A stretch of 64,000 nucleotides of DNA from Brasenia schreberi (GCA_036023115.1 JAYKKT010000074.1:8082501-8146500), one strand, 5' to 3'. Shown: positions 1 through 11,522, counted from the first letter of the stretch. Notes: generated by a model from the sequence alone, not told the origin. Numbers and translations: made by a program.

Positions 1-629
1 AAGATGATAGACATCACACAACTCTTTGCCCTTTTTTTTTCTTGGATGTTCTAGATAGGCTTGAAAGTGACCTAGCGCTTTAGCCACCAGAAGAACTTTG
101 ACTTGGCCCCCATGACAGAAGTGGTGGGACATGACCCCGGGTCAGATGGGTCCGGTAAACCAAAGGTTGAAGCTCAGTGACCACTCGAGCCAACTCACGG
201 CTCGGCTGTTTTATCATGCAAGATGGCTACTCGAATCAGAAAAAGAAAGCCATGGGTGGTGGCATAAGGGACATGGCTAGCTTTATACGGGTTGCAAATA
301 GTGAAAGATGGATCCGGTTTTAGAACTCGGTAAACTGGAACTTGGAACCTCAATATTTAGTCACCAAATTCATCTGAGCCCCATTTGGGTTTTCTAAGGG
401 CTAAAAACGAAGAACTCTAAAGGCCTTCTCGAAAGATATGAAAGATCTCGCTTCAAGTCATACATACGACTTTCATCTAATATGACTTTCCACATATATA
501 CATACAACTTTCATCTAATATGACTTTCCACATAATTAGATCGAATGATACAAAACTAGCTGAAAACAAGTAAATGAATCCGATTTTTCCTCAATTTGGT
601 ACCAATATATGTTAAAACAAGAAAAATTG
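1..629. other. Spacer with a short tandem duplication
   Basis: No open frame here resembles a known protein. At 463-500 and 501-535 a roughly 37-bp unit (beginning CATACRACTTTCATC) is present twice in tandem with one clear substitution. Nothing else is supported. Confidence 0.5.
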
Positions 630-871
630 TTTAATATGGTTTGGATATGTAGAAAGATGATTAAAAAAAAAGCTTCGATAAGAAGATATAAGAAACTAGA
701 TTATGAAAATGTTAAAAGATGAAGAGGAAGACTACAAAGGTGTTGAAAGGAAACAATTAAGATTTCTTGATCTCGAGTTAACTGTTAGCATGACAGATGA
801 TCGAGTTCTATGAAAACAAATAACCAATGTAACTGGCTCTATCGAGTATAAAAAAAAGGCTTAGTTGTTGT
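630..871 (+). mobile_element. RTE-clade LINE, 3'-end fragment (copy F)
   Basis: This stretch aligns by eye with the last 240 bp of the other LINE copies in the window: the TGGTTTGGAYATRTAGAAAG segment, the AATAAGAAGATATAAGAAAC-like segment and the terminal GGCTTAGTTGTTG tail. It is heavily diverged and has no usable frame. It shares the reading GATAAGAAGATATAA with the fragment at 54150 against the other copies, so the two may belong to one older subfamily. No clear target-site duplication is visible. Confidence 0.7.
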
Positions 872-2303
872 TTATGTGCAACACTGATAGGGACGAAAAT
901 TGAAAGATCAAATTTGGATAACGATATCAGGCATTGATCCTGGCAAACTCAACTTTGTGCCCTAATATTAATCGGCTCATTTCTAAAGGAAGGAGTCGAT
1001 CTAGCGAAACTCTTAGTTGAGTAGGCACTCTGTCACCAATGGTATGTTATCCTTTTATAAGCCGAGCTGAACTGACTCGAGAGAGAGATTTCTTCAGTCA
1101 CCCTAAACAAATGGTCCTTAATTTACCTAAAATCTTTCTTTTTGAAAATCTTAGAGAAAAAATGGCCATTTTTTTTACGTTAAATGCACAATATAGTTAT
1201 CTTTGCCACATGTGGCAGGGGGATCCACTCAAAAAAATTTGAATTAAGTATTTATATATATATATTTTAAAAACTATCTCATTCAAACCTGAAGTTTGCT
1301 CCATCCAAAACAAATTTCTGGAACCCCCATGGAACACGGATTTGAGAAAAAAAATTAAAAAAAATTGTCAATTAACAAGCTCCCACGAGCCGAGCCGAGC
1401 ATATCATGTTCATAAAACCGACCCCATCCTGCTGGGGGACGGATCTAAACCACCGTCCCTACATTGAAGCGTGCTGAATAGCCGCAATTGTAATGCTAGG
1501 CTGATCATGACATCATCCGCCGCTGCACCCAGAGCGTTAGCTCCATCGACTGGGCTCTTCGTCACCTCATCCTCTCTGCTCGTTGGGAGGTCCAGCTGCC
1601 ACCGCCGGCTCCTCCACAGTGGATCTATCTTCCCCACTCACCCCGTGGCACTGAAACCTATTTTAGAGTCCCAAAAGTTTCAAATATGCCTCCCCGAAAC
1701 ACATATATGCATGAAAGAGAGAAAGCGGCTTTCTAATTTGTATCGCTTTACATTTTGATCATGGGCAGAGCTTTTGCTTGGTCAAAATTGTTCACCGTGT
1801 AGCGAGTTTTCCAGTGTTGGGTACTACAAAGAATGATATAAGTAGTGACTAAGAGTTCGTCTAGCCCCTTTAGTTTGACAAAAATGCTTGCTCTTGGTGC
1901 TCGTTTGGTAGTTGAAGTGAAAGATAGTTGTGTTGTATCCACTCAAGTCTTTTTTTTACTATTTTTTGATATATGATAAACATTAATTTTTAGGTTTATT
2001 TATCATCATTAATATCAAATAACCGAATACAATGAAGACCCTCGGTTTATCTTGCATGAGTGCAATCGAGTCTTACATAAACTGGTAAAATATTACAAAT
2101 CCAAATAATGTTATAATAAAACTTTTAAATTCTCTTGAAAAATAAAGTATCAAAGGACATCACATTAGGAGAGAAAAGTTGGATCAATATTGTTTACAAT
2201 ACTACTATATATAGACATGATGATGAAGGTATAATTCATGATCTCGTACAATTGTTTCTCAAAAAGAAGATGATTCTTAATGCACATAATGTTAATTGTA
2301 TAT
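872..2303. other. Spacer, no gene recognised
   Basis: The stretch is mostly AT-rich, with a GC-richer island at about 1385-1640. A 75-codon minus-strand frame (1410-1637) and a 95-codon plus-strand frame (1471-1758) overlap the island. Neither matches a family I know and neither has clear splice partners. It may be an old gene fragment. Confidence 0.3.
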
Positions 2304-2568
2304 GAGTTATAACCATTACCATGTGTTACTAATGAGCACAATTATCACTCAAATAGGTGACTTTTAATGTCACGCTATGACGACTAAACACTCATGAGTT
2401 ACAATTACTATTAAGTGCTACTAATGACATAATTACCATTTAAATAAATAGCTTTTAATATCATATAACTAAATACTTATAAGTTATAATCACTATCAAG
2501 TATTACTAATGAGTATAATTACCACACTTAAGTGAGAGACTTTTAATGCCATAACATAACTACAATCA
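2304..2568. repeat. Degenerate tandem repeat, three units of about 88 bp
   Basis: Three consecutive units start near 2304, 2396 and 2481. Each runs through RAGTTATAAYCAYTAYYA, then TACTAATGA, ATAATTAYCA and CTTTTAAT(R)TCA. They are about 92, 85 and 88 bp long and diverged by roughly a quarter. No coding potential is seen. Confidence 0.6.
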
Positions 2569-3634
2569 TAACCATTCACCAAATGTTTTGAAAATCACCC
2601 AACTAGTCTTCCTTAGGATCCACTGCAAACAGAACCATGCTCTTGAACTTGAGCCAAACCTATTGCTCATCCATACAAGATGTTGAAACAGGAGATTAAG
2701 GACACCAACGGGTCATAGTTTTATGGAAATATTAGGGTAATAGATTCCAAGGTTGGTTTTAGGTACATAAGAACGACTGAAGCTAATCCTTGGAAACACA
2801 TTATAATCATAGCCAAATGTCAGATACCTCTCAATTCAGGAAGTTCACATATATATGCTAACTGGTTTATATGCAAAATGATGCAAATCATGCTTGAACG
2901 TTCATATGAAAGAGATGAATGATTTAAATTTGAAACAATAAAAAGAGTATAAGTTACTCTTTGCTTTTCTTAGAAAAAATAGAAAATAATATTTTACTTT
3001 TTGAGTGCTTGTATTATTTGAATATGAGTAATTCATCTCTGAGATGAACAGTAAAATGTTTAGTGTCTGTTTGACGATGCCAACTTCTCCCCATTCATAT
3101 GGTCATTTATTCTGAATTAGATTATCGGGATTGAACCATAGCTCAAAAAGTTCTTGATTTACTCCACAGTCCATTCTCCAGATACTACACTGACTAATCT
3201 AAGGGGCTCGGACCACCATTCTGGCAAGAAATTGACATTCTTTTTATTGTGTCCGCGTGTGTACACACACAACCACACACTCATATACAAAAGATATGAC
3301 GCCAAAGAATTCTGCAATCGAACTTGGAAGCAGAGTGAGATGACGTAGAAGCATGATATATCTGAGTTGACATCCCTATGTTTCAAGAGCTCCCATTTCC
3401 TTATGTTATTGTGCAACTTTCTGGTATGTGATCATGCACTGGCCTGCGGGCTCGTCTTTTGAGAGTCTTTGAGATCGAGCTTTGTGCCTGATAGAACCCT
3501 GAGCATTTTGCCTCATACAGACCACATGGGTGTGCTCTGTAATCGAAGCAATAAATTTGTTTTAGTTTTTCCTCTTCATAGGCCTTCCTGGCCAGGCATA
3601 AACAGTACCTAAAATCTCCTCTCCTTGCACACCC
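2569..3634. other. Spacer and upstream region of the receptor-like pseudokinase
   Basis: No gene is recognised. The last few hundred bases must hold the promoter and 5' leader of the gene starting at 3635; a pyrimidine-rich leader precedes the ATG. I cannot single out a convincing TATA box. Confidence 0.35.
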
Positions 3635-5799
3635 ATGTTTTTCTTTTCCTCCGATCATCTTTTCCTTGCTTTCTTAGTATGGGTTTCTCATGAAATCTCC
3701 ATTTCTTCATGTTCCGATCGAACCTCTTTGATGAATCCTTGTAAAGAGCAATGTGGCTCCATCCCAATCCGATACCCATTCTACTTGAGCAACTGCTCAT
3801 GTGGGTTTGATGGATTCAAACTTCATTGCCTAAGAAACTCCACTTTGACTCTCACCCTGAACAATCAAACATATGGTGTTCTCAGCATCACGACAGATAG
3901 TTTACTGATAGATTTCTTCCCTTCCAGTTCTTGCCCAGTCGCTCTAAATGATTTCAGTTTCAAGGGCAATCAGTTGTATGGAATTTCGATAGATAACATA
4001 CTTCAATTATCGAAGTGTGTGAACTTTTCTTTATGTGAGAGGGCCTGTGATATGCCTTTGTGTGCAGAAAAGAACGGGTGCTGCTATAACCTCTCATCTC
4101 TTAGTGCATGGAGGCCCGGAGATGAACTTTCGGTGTTTTCGGCTTTCGGGTGTGAAGGATTTTCTAGTTGGACTTTTGATTCTTATAAGAACCGTGGAAT
4201 CAAACTGGAATGGGCCGTTCCACAGAGCAATCTCGATGGAATTTGTCAGCCTGAAGCTGCTCTTGTTAATGCTACCACTGTTAATGGAGTCAGGTGCCGG
4301 TGCGAGACTGGGTTTTTGGGTGATGGATTTACAAAGGGAGTTGGATGTATGAAATGTAAGTCAAGATAATGAACTGGTTAGATTCGTTAATCAGATGTTA
4401 ATCAACTTGATTATTGGCCAGTCTACCTTGTGGTAGGCTTATGGAGAAATGCATCAATGATAAAGGGATTTTTAGGATTTGGTTTAATTGATCGATATGG
4501 TTTACTTGACCACCTTGCTTTTGCATTTTGCAGTATGTAATAAGCACAGAAAAAGTTATGGAATAGAATGCCATTCCGGCAACAAGCAAACCATTATATT
4601 AGCTGGTAAATTGTGAATTATTCACTTCTCTCTTGATGCCTGATACACATACATGCACATACATACATTCACAAAAACACACACATATATATTAACATTA
4701 TCCCGTCTCGTGGAATGCAGGAGTATTGGCTTCGGCCTCCCTTACGATTGTTTTAGTTGTATTACATGGTCTACTTGGGGAATCTTTACGGAGAAGAAGG
4801 TGGGATTCTGATTCATCCGAACTCATGAAAATCTCCAGTTTGCAGAAAAATTTGAGCATCAGACTGTTCTCTTTTGAGGAGCTCGAACAAGCGACGAAAG
4901 GATTTACAGATAAAGGAAGGGTTCTAAGTTTCGATAATAGTTTCGTGTATGCTGGAGTGATAGATGATGAATCCCCAGTTGCTGTTGAGAAAATTCAGTA
5001 CGGAAACAAGAAAGAACTATCTTTGCTACTGAAGAAGATCAATATTTTGGCCACTATCTCTCACATAAATCTCCTCAAATTTATAGGTTGCGCTACTGAT
5101 TCAAGCAGAAGTGCACTGTTCATGGTGTATGAGTTCTTTGTTAATGGTAGTCTGGAGGATTATTTGCAGCAAAATGACAACTTTCGATTGGATTGGAGCA
5201 ATCGAGTCTGTATAGCTGCAGGAATTGCAAAGGCTCTTTCTTATTTGCGATTTGAGATTTCTCCTGCAGTCTATCATCATAACCTCACCTCTGCTAATGT
5301 CTTTATTGATCATGATGGTGCTCCTAAAGTTTCCTTATTATGCTCAAATTTGTCTCTAACTGTTCAGCAGAACAGAAACGAAACATACAACTTTGGCATG
5401 ATGCTGCTCGAGATCATTACCGGATCGAAGCCTATCCATGATACCATGTCTCTTTCATCTAAGGTGGAAGAAGACGACCTAGAAGATATTGTTGATCCAC
5501 TTCTCCTCTCGTATCAAGAACAATTGAATTTGAAGTTGGTTAAAAGAGTAGCAATTCTTGGTTTGAGATGTGTATCTGAGAGCAAAGGAAGAAGCAGACC
5601 AAGCATGCTAGCGATTAAAGAGGAGCTTGACAGGATCAGATATTGCAGTACAGAAAGTCTTGCAAGGACTTCATTACATGAGACATTTTCAAATTCAAGC
5701 CTATTGCAAATGGTATCCATATCACCTGATTCTTCTTTTCTCAGCTCCTTGGCCTTCAACAACTCTTCTAGCGCGGAGCAGATTTCAGATACAACTTGA
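3635..5799 (+). CDS. Receptor-like pseudokinase, At2g46850-like (wall-associated kinase related), three exons
   Basis: Exons are 3635-4355, 4534-4605 and 4721-5799, giving 623 aa; both introns are GT-AG and phase 1. Residues 1-25 form a signal peptide. The ectodomain (about 27-253) is Cys-rich and opens with a GUB_WAK-type core (CKEQCGSIPIRYPF), ending in an EGF-like CRCETGFLGDGF. A membrane span covers about 260-282, then a basic stop. The kinase-like domain (about 331-570) has lost every catalytic landmark. The glycine loop is absent and the VAIK lysine is Glu354 (VAVEK). HRD reads HHN (450-452), DFG is replaced by LCSN, and the activation loop through APE is missing, so CSNLSLT runs almost directly into NFGMMLLEI. 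Arabidopsis At2g46850, annotated as probably inactive, has this architecture and length. The inferred role is ligand sensing or scaffolding at the plasma membrane, not phosphotransfer. Confidence 0.88.
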
Positions 5800-6070
5800 T
5801 CACTTAAATGCTTCGAAGCTCAAAATAAAATTGTGGAGTTATACTTAACTGACCGCAGAGATCTGTATGTTGCATTGTGCAGAAAAAGCTACATCCAAAT
5901 GCAGATTAAAACTTGTCTCTGAATGTGGGAGCCAACTAAATGTGAAATTTTACACCTCCAAAATTGTCACCAGTTATTTGTCCATTAGTTTGCTAGTAAG
6001 TAAAGCTCTTCCTTCATGAGGTTGATCATGATAATGTAACTATTGGAAACTCAATTGGCTTTATTACTTT
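5800..6070 (+). other. Probable 3' UTR and spacer of the pseudokinase gene
   Basis: The stretch lies directly downstream of the TGA at 5797-5799. It holds AATAAAA-like signals near 5821 and no further frame. Confidence 0.3.
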
Positions 6071-6118
6071 GGGGATGTAGCTCAGATGGTAGAGCGCTCG
6101 CTTAGCATGCGAGAGGTA
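6071..6118 (+). pseudogene. Truncated tRNA-Ala(AGC)
   Basis: Forty-eight bases match a plant tRNA-Ala(AGC) from the first base of the acceptor stem through the D arm (TAGCTCAGATGG, an intact A box), the anticodon arm with AGC, and the variable loop ending GAGGTA. The T arm, B box and 3' acceptor strand are then missing: the next bases (GATGCTTTATGG) cannot form them, and no continuation is visible downstream. Without a B box it should not be transcribed by Pol III. A tRNA intron would sit in the anticodon loop, which is uninterrupted, so truncation is the better reading. A SINE head is an alternative but no SINE body follows. Confidence 0.75.
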
Positions 6119-7449
6119 GATGCTTTATGGTTTTGTATGGTTGCTTTTGTGTTAGAATATTTAAGGGATTGCGGGAGGACATTGTTATGAATCTTAAGAT
6201 TTCTGCGTTCTTAGGAGTCCTATAACATCTGTCAGTTGTGAAAGATGCAGAAGGCGGAAAGTGAGAAGGAAATTATTTAAATAACGCTTTGATGAATGCC
6301 CAATTGGTCATATTCTGTTGGCATTAGTAAGGTGAACGGTGAAGGAAATATTATGATGCAAGTTTTGTTTGATTCAAACATGGAAATGCAGAACGGTTTG
6401 AAGAAAGACCACGTAGTTACTGTATCAATATGGATTAGTACTGCTTTGTTTGGTTTAGTGAGCACAAATTCGTTGTTGGCTCTGAAGAATTTCAAGCACT
6501 ACGCCCAGTTGCAGAAAGCAATAAATATCATTGTTAAGTTGTTCATGACTGAGCTGAATGGCACGAAATGACAATGTTTAACTATATGTGCTAATAATTG
6601 AACTAACCGTAGAATGAAGTGGGATTCAAACCAGATTTCCTGTTATGAAGAAATTGGTAGCATGCAGCCATGCTCTCAGAGGACGTTGTCAAAGAAGACG
6701 TCCCTCTTCCTCTGGAGAGATGTGGAATGGAATACAAATAATCTTGCTGTTTGGGGTTTGTTGACAGAACCACTGGTTGGGATGGTAAGATAGTCAGAGC
6801 TAATGTTTATGAACTTTGCATTTTGGCTGTGTGCGTGATGTCTATGCACGAAAAAGAATTCCTTGACTATGTTTTTGGAACAAAAAATAAAGTAGAAGAT
6901 GATCCATGAAGTTGGCATAACCATGGTGCATGGAAATGTTCTAGAGTGTCTTATTTGCGTAGGGTGTTGGAAGGATTTAAGATGGAATTTGGGTTGGATT
7001 TGCAAATGAGAACACATCCACCATGAGGCCACTTCATAACACCATTTCCCCTTGTTAAAAATACGAATTGTTTAGTTATTGAACAAACTGAGAAGGATCT
7101 GATGTGTAATATGAGGAATTTTAAATGGAAGCAAATGGGATGCTGGCTTACCTTGGTGTTGCATGACCGATTTTGAATAGGAGCAAGATTACAAAGTCAT
7201 TTTTGCAAAAGTTGAATTCTAATAACATGGTTTTCTTTGACAAAGAGACGAACAACCATATTTCCAACAATAAATCTCTTGTTAGTTTTAAACACTTTTG
7301 GAAAGCTCCAATAATGCCTAAGACCTAATTATCATCATTAGACTTACCTAGTCTCTATGTCATGTGGATGCGCGTGCGGGATGGGACATGGCATTTTTTG
7401 AAACTTCTGGGTGGGGGGACAAATAATATATGTATATTAGACATATATC

Positions 7450-7453
<4 letters not shown>
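6119..7453. other. Spacer, no gene recognised
   Basis: Frames such as 6296-6571 (+) and 6676-7032 (-) are open, but they have no recognisable domain or coherent splice structure. I treat them as chance. Confidence 0.35.
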
Positions 7454-7542
<89 letters not shown>

Positions 7543-7552
7543 AGAGAGAGAG
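7454..7552. repeat. (AT)n microsatellite followed by (AG)6
   Basis: About 85 bp of uninterrupted AT dinucleotides is followed by AGAGAGAGAG. The two long Tyr/Ile-repeat frames over it are artefacts. Confidence 0.95.
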
Positions 7553-7739
7553 AAGATGGGGGATGCAAACCAGTTTGTACGAATACGAATGGAAACATTA
7601 CTGACCATTTGTTAAAGGCTATGTTGCATGCCAGTCGGGACTGCCACCGGCGGCTAGCGTGCTCTGGCCATCTCTTTAGTAGCGTATTCTGCTTCTGATA
7701 TTTAGTATGTTCTCGCTTGACCTTCCTTCTCGTTCTTCT

Positions 7740-8290
7740 TTTCCATGCCAAATGAGAAAGAATTCATACGTCGGAGAGAAGGGCCTTCTTGGGCCGGCAG
7801 AGGGTCGGCTCTGTGCTTTTCGCTTGGCCCCATAAGAATATGCGTTGAGCTCTCTCAACCTCCTCCACGTCTTGGTAGTCTTCTCGATCCCATATGGAAC
7901 ATGGGAATGGAGAAGAGGGTCGACTTCGCCCACTCCGCGGTCATCTGCCCCGCAAAGGACAGACACTTAGATTTCCAGCCCGCTAAACGACTCTGCATCC
8001 TATCGACGATTTGTTGAAAGTTTTCAGCTGCCTTGAACTAGCTTAGCACCGATTCCGCACACGAGAGAAGCCACACCTCATCTGAAGTGACCTCGCCCTT
8101 TCCTCAGGCACATTGCTTTCAATTCCCAAGTGCATGTTGGGGTTTGTATGAACAAGACAATGAGTCCTCCGTTATTCTTTAATAGCAGCAATAGAGTAGT
8201 ATGTCTCAAAGTAATTTACTCTTTGAACCATCTTTGCAATACCTAATCGTTTCCGCAGAGAACGATTCGGACGGTTCTCAGTTCTCACGG
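7740..8290 (+). promoter_or_regulatory. Possible promoter and 5' leader, GC-richer island
   Basis: This island is clearly richer in G+C than its surroundings. It carries TGGGCC (site II-like, common in plant promoters of mitochondrial and ribosomal protein genes) near 7789. It is followed by T-rich, intron-like sequence from about 8290, where ACG|GTATGC could be a donor. The next recognisable coding segment on this strand is the TIM13 exon at 11312. That makes this a candidate 5' end of the former TIM13 gene, but no first coding exon could be identified. This is inference only. Confidence 0.25.
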
Positions 8291-9470
8291 TATGCAGTGA
8301 ATTATGTGTTGTTCAATTTGGAAATGATTCGATGATTGATGACACCGTTTTATATGTTTGCTGTTTCTGATAGTTCCTTCTGTGCTCTGTGTGACTGAAA
8401 TTTCTGTATGCAAAGTTTTGCTTTATTGTTATGATGTTATCTGTTGTCTGCAACTTTCGGTGGTTAGTTCCTCTGTTGAGGAAGAGTCTTTCGTTTGGAT
8501 TTCTTGCTTTGTGGGTATGTATTTGGAGAGCTTGTTGGGAATAGTTTTATGTGTTTAATGGAGATTATCAGTGGAAGCTGCCGAGTGCCTATTCTTGCTC
8601 TACTTGCCGCTTTCCAGTTTCCTGTTAGTGTTAGCACTTACATTTGATGAGGTTTTCTAGACTTCAGGTGGATATTTTTCTATGTTAATAGATTTGTTAC
8701 AGTATGCTGTGAAATACACACATTTGTGTGAATTTGCAAATTTCTTACAGCTGGCAGGAAGGGCAATGGTTCTTCCCATATGAATATTTGCCGAGAGTGT
8801 AGCTTGCTATGTGTGAGCTAAAGACCACTGTAACTTGCTGAAAAATTGTATGATGGAGAGTTGTTAACTTGTTATATATATTCTTTCGCTCTCTTCACTT
8901 GTTATGTGCTGAAGTTTGTGTTGATATCAATATGTAATATTCTGTTGGAATGATATTGTTTCATAATTCATTGTATCCAAGTTTGTGTTTTGCGGGTTTT
9001 GCGTGTTTGGTGAACTATGTAATACAAGTTTGTTGTGAGTTTATATAATATGTAAGAAGATGTGCAGTATTGCGAAGTATGTATTGGTCAACTATGTAAT
9101 ACGGGTTTAAAACAGGTGCATATCATAATCACCTTAATTTGATTACACATTTTTCATTGATTTTGAGCTAACTTTATGAAAATCGTTCAGATATTAAGAT
9201 GGATGTGCGAGATATGCATAGCTTTGAATCTGCTTCATTTGACAGCACCTGTGATTGCTCTATCTCTTCATTAATTCTTTTTGCATATGTTGGTCTTGCT
9301 TATATAACATATGACTTCATTATTTTGATTTATGATATTCTTGAAATGATGCTTCTTCAGGGACTCTTTGATTCTCTTATGGTAAGCACTGCAATGATGG
9401 GGATCGCCTTTGATGATGGTTTCAGATCTTCCCTTGCAAATTTAATTGACGACTTCTGGTATGTGTTTGA
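8291..9470 (+). other. T-rich intron-like stretch
   Basis: The strand is T-rich, as plant introns are, with many branch-like CTNAY motifs. A 92-codon frame at 9199-9477 is membrane-like and unrecognised, and the hAT insertion begins just past it. I do not call it a gene. Confidence 0.3.
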
Positions 9471-10597
9471 TGTTTAATAAGTGTTGTCTGACGCGTATCG
9501 TATCGCGTATCGCTGGGCTCCACGATACGGGCGTATCGTATCATATCGTATCGTACTTTAATATTAAAAAAATAAAAATTATTTAAAAAATCAATAAAAT
9601 TAGTAAAAATCCGAAAAAAATCAAGAAAATTCTAGAAAATTTTGAAAAAATCTGGTAATTGCTTTAAATTCATATAATGCAAAGTTTAGCACAAATTGAA
9701 CATTTAATATTGAACAATTGCATCCAAAATTATATATTTTGAATCAAAAAATGAAATACATTTATATTTTACATATTGTAAATTTGTATCAGGATCATTA
9801 ACTAAATAATCTTCATCTTCTCCTTGATGATGTTGTTGCACTTCAAATTAATTCATGCAATGTCTTCTTCAGTTAGGACTTAGGAGTGCATTTTCTTCGT
9901 TATCTTCCATAATCCACTCATCTAATATATCAAAATTAACAAACTGCTATCTTTGTACATGTAGTTGTCATATTTGCTAATTTTCATATGTGAGCAAAAC
10001 AATGAGCTCCATTTTTTTGATTATTGAGTCTATGACACCTCAATGATGTGATATTATTACTTGATGATGTCCCCTTTTTCTCTTATTGGAGACTAACTTT
10101 TTAACTAATGCTTGAGCTCCATTTCTCACTTCACACCTCACACACATTGATCATGTTCAACTCAATGGAAGTCATGTAACGTGAACCCTAAAATAGTGAA
10201 GTTGTGAAATCCCCACTCAATGAACCGAGAGAACTAAATGTTTTTAATTGTTTACGATCTCATGAAATTAGAAAGTGTTAGCAAAAATATACCTAAAAGT
10301 TGTAACAGAAAGGGAAATGATTTTGTCACAAATTTTTTTTTATACATTATTCTTATTAAATAAATGAAATTATAAACCCAAATTATAAGCATATTGGAGG
10401 ATGCCTTTAAAGAAAGTGAAGAGAGGAGAAGAGGGGGCAGAAACATGCAAAAAAAATTTGAAAAGAAAAAAATTTTGAAAAAAAAATTTTGAAAAAAAAA
10501 ATTTGGGCGTATCGCCCATATCGTGGCTTCCCACGATACGATACGTATCACACCGTATCGTATGATAAGGTGCGATACGGATAACACTGTGTTTAAT
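9471..10597. mobile_element. Non-autonomous hAT-like DNA transposon with 8-bp target duplications
   Basis: The element runs 9479-10589 (1,111 bp). It is flanked by the perfect 8-bp duplication TGTTTAAT (9471-9478 and 10590-10597), the hAT target length. Its termini are inverted: AAGTGTTGTC on the left, and CAGTGTTATC on the right when read from the other strand; these fit the hAT YA-NG-type start. Inside both ends lie dense subterminal repeats of GTATCG and CGATAC (about 9491-9556 and 10508-10578), in both orientations, as expected for transposase binding arrays. The interior is AT-rich (about 9560-10500) and encodes no transposase. Minus-strand frames at 10252-10663 are low-complexity Phe-rich artefacts. 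Confidence 0.8.
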
Positions 10598-10680
10598 TGT
10601 TCTTACTTTGAAGAAGAATATAAATGACATTCTCATAGTTAGAATAAAATTATTCTCAAACACTAGAATGCTCTGAATGC

Positions 10681-10815
10681 TCTATATAATTGTGTGTATA
10701 TATATATATATATTTATGTAATTTAAAAAAAAAATAATAGTGGCATACCCGTACCTTAGTTTTTTATAAAATTACGTACCCCGTACCCGTACCGGGTACC
10801 AATACCGTACCCATA
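10681..10815. repeat. TA microsatellite and GTACC-rich repeat cluster
   Basis: A short (TA)n tract is followed by a dense cluster of GTACCC, GTACC and GGTACC motifs at about 10745-10812. The pattern resembles the subterminal array of another hAT-like element, but no matching end or target duplication was found. Confidence 0.35.
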
Positions 10816-11311
10816 TCCATGCAACATAGTATACAATGTACTGATGAGCACTTGTTCGCTTTTTCCACTTAGATGTTGCAACTGCAGCATGTATCTAACA
10901 TGCCAATAATGTTCTAAACTTTCAATTGAAGTTCTAAAGCAGCTATGCTGAAATAGTGTTAGTGTTAATGCAGGAAGCAGAGCAACTCCTCGGACCTCTC
11001 GTAGCGTCCAATTGACGTAACTTCTTGACGATCTTAGCAATTTTCATATTCTCACTAGATTAATCATAGCCCTTTGTATTTAATATGGTTGCGCAATATG
11101 AAGGAAATGTGCTACTGCTTCAGATCTGCACCGTATATTGCAGCTTGCTTAGCTTATTATATTTCGTGAGAATAGGCAAACTGATGTCTTGACAAGAAGT
11201 CTTGCTAGTCCATCCTTGATTTTCCATAATAATATGTATGAATCCTTATTGCTAAATTTGTCATCCAAGATATGCAATACTAAATATTTGCTTGTCTTTT
11301 ATTTATTTCAG

Positions 11312-11461
11312 ACACTAGGAAATAAGTGCTTTGCCAAGTGTGTCACAAAGCTGGGCACAAGCTTAAGTGGGAGCGAGAGCAGTTGCATTTCAAGGTGTGT
11401 AGATCACTACATATAGGCAACTGGTATCGTAAGCAAAGCACTTTTCAGTAATATGCATTAG
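11312..11461 (+). pseudogene. TIM13: TIM13 last exon with a nonsense codon (orphan remnant)
   Basis: TIM13 is a small Tim chaperone of the mitochondrial intermembrane space that works with TIM8. After a good acceptor (TTATTTCAG) the frame reads TLGNKCFAKC then GSESSCISRC, the twin CX3C motifs of the family. The codon after VDHYI is TAG (11414-11416), where plant TIM13 has Glu; a single G-to-T change explains it. Reading on, the next 14 codons (ATGIVSKALFSNMH) still match the normal C-terminal helix and reach a stop at 11461. The first exon, with the amphipathic N-terminus, was not found upstream; the 3 kb before it contain the hAT insertion. I read it as a decayed paralog. A functional short form is possible but would lack about 15 residues. 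Confidence 0.78.
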
Positions 11462-11522
11462 CTTCGGACGACTGCAGCATAAGGAACTCTTTTCAACATA
11501 GAATCATCATCATGAACATTAC

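Noticed and set aside
7360..7751. Two long minus-strand frames of Tyr/Ile repeats
   Set aside because: They are translations of the (AT)n microsatellite.
10252..10663. Two overlapping minus-strand frames of 97-111 codons
   Set aside because: Phe-rich low-complexity sequence spanning the A-rich core and right end of the hAT element; no domain.
11189..11416. Intact 75-codon gene encoding a TIM13-like protein
   Set aside because: The first 41 codons are intronic and end at the acceptor; only the part after 11312 is TIM13-like, and it stops early.
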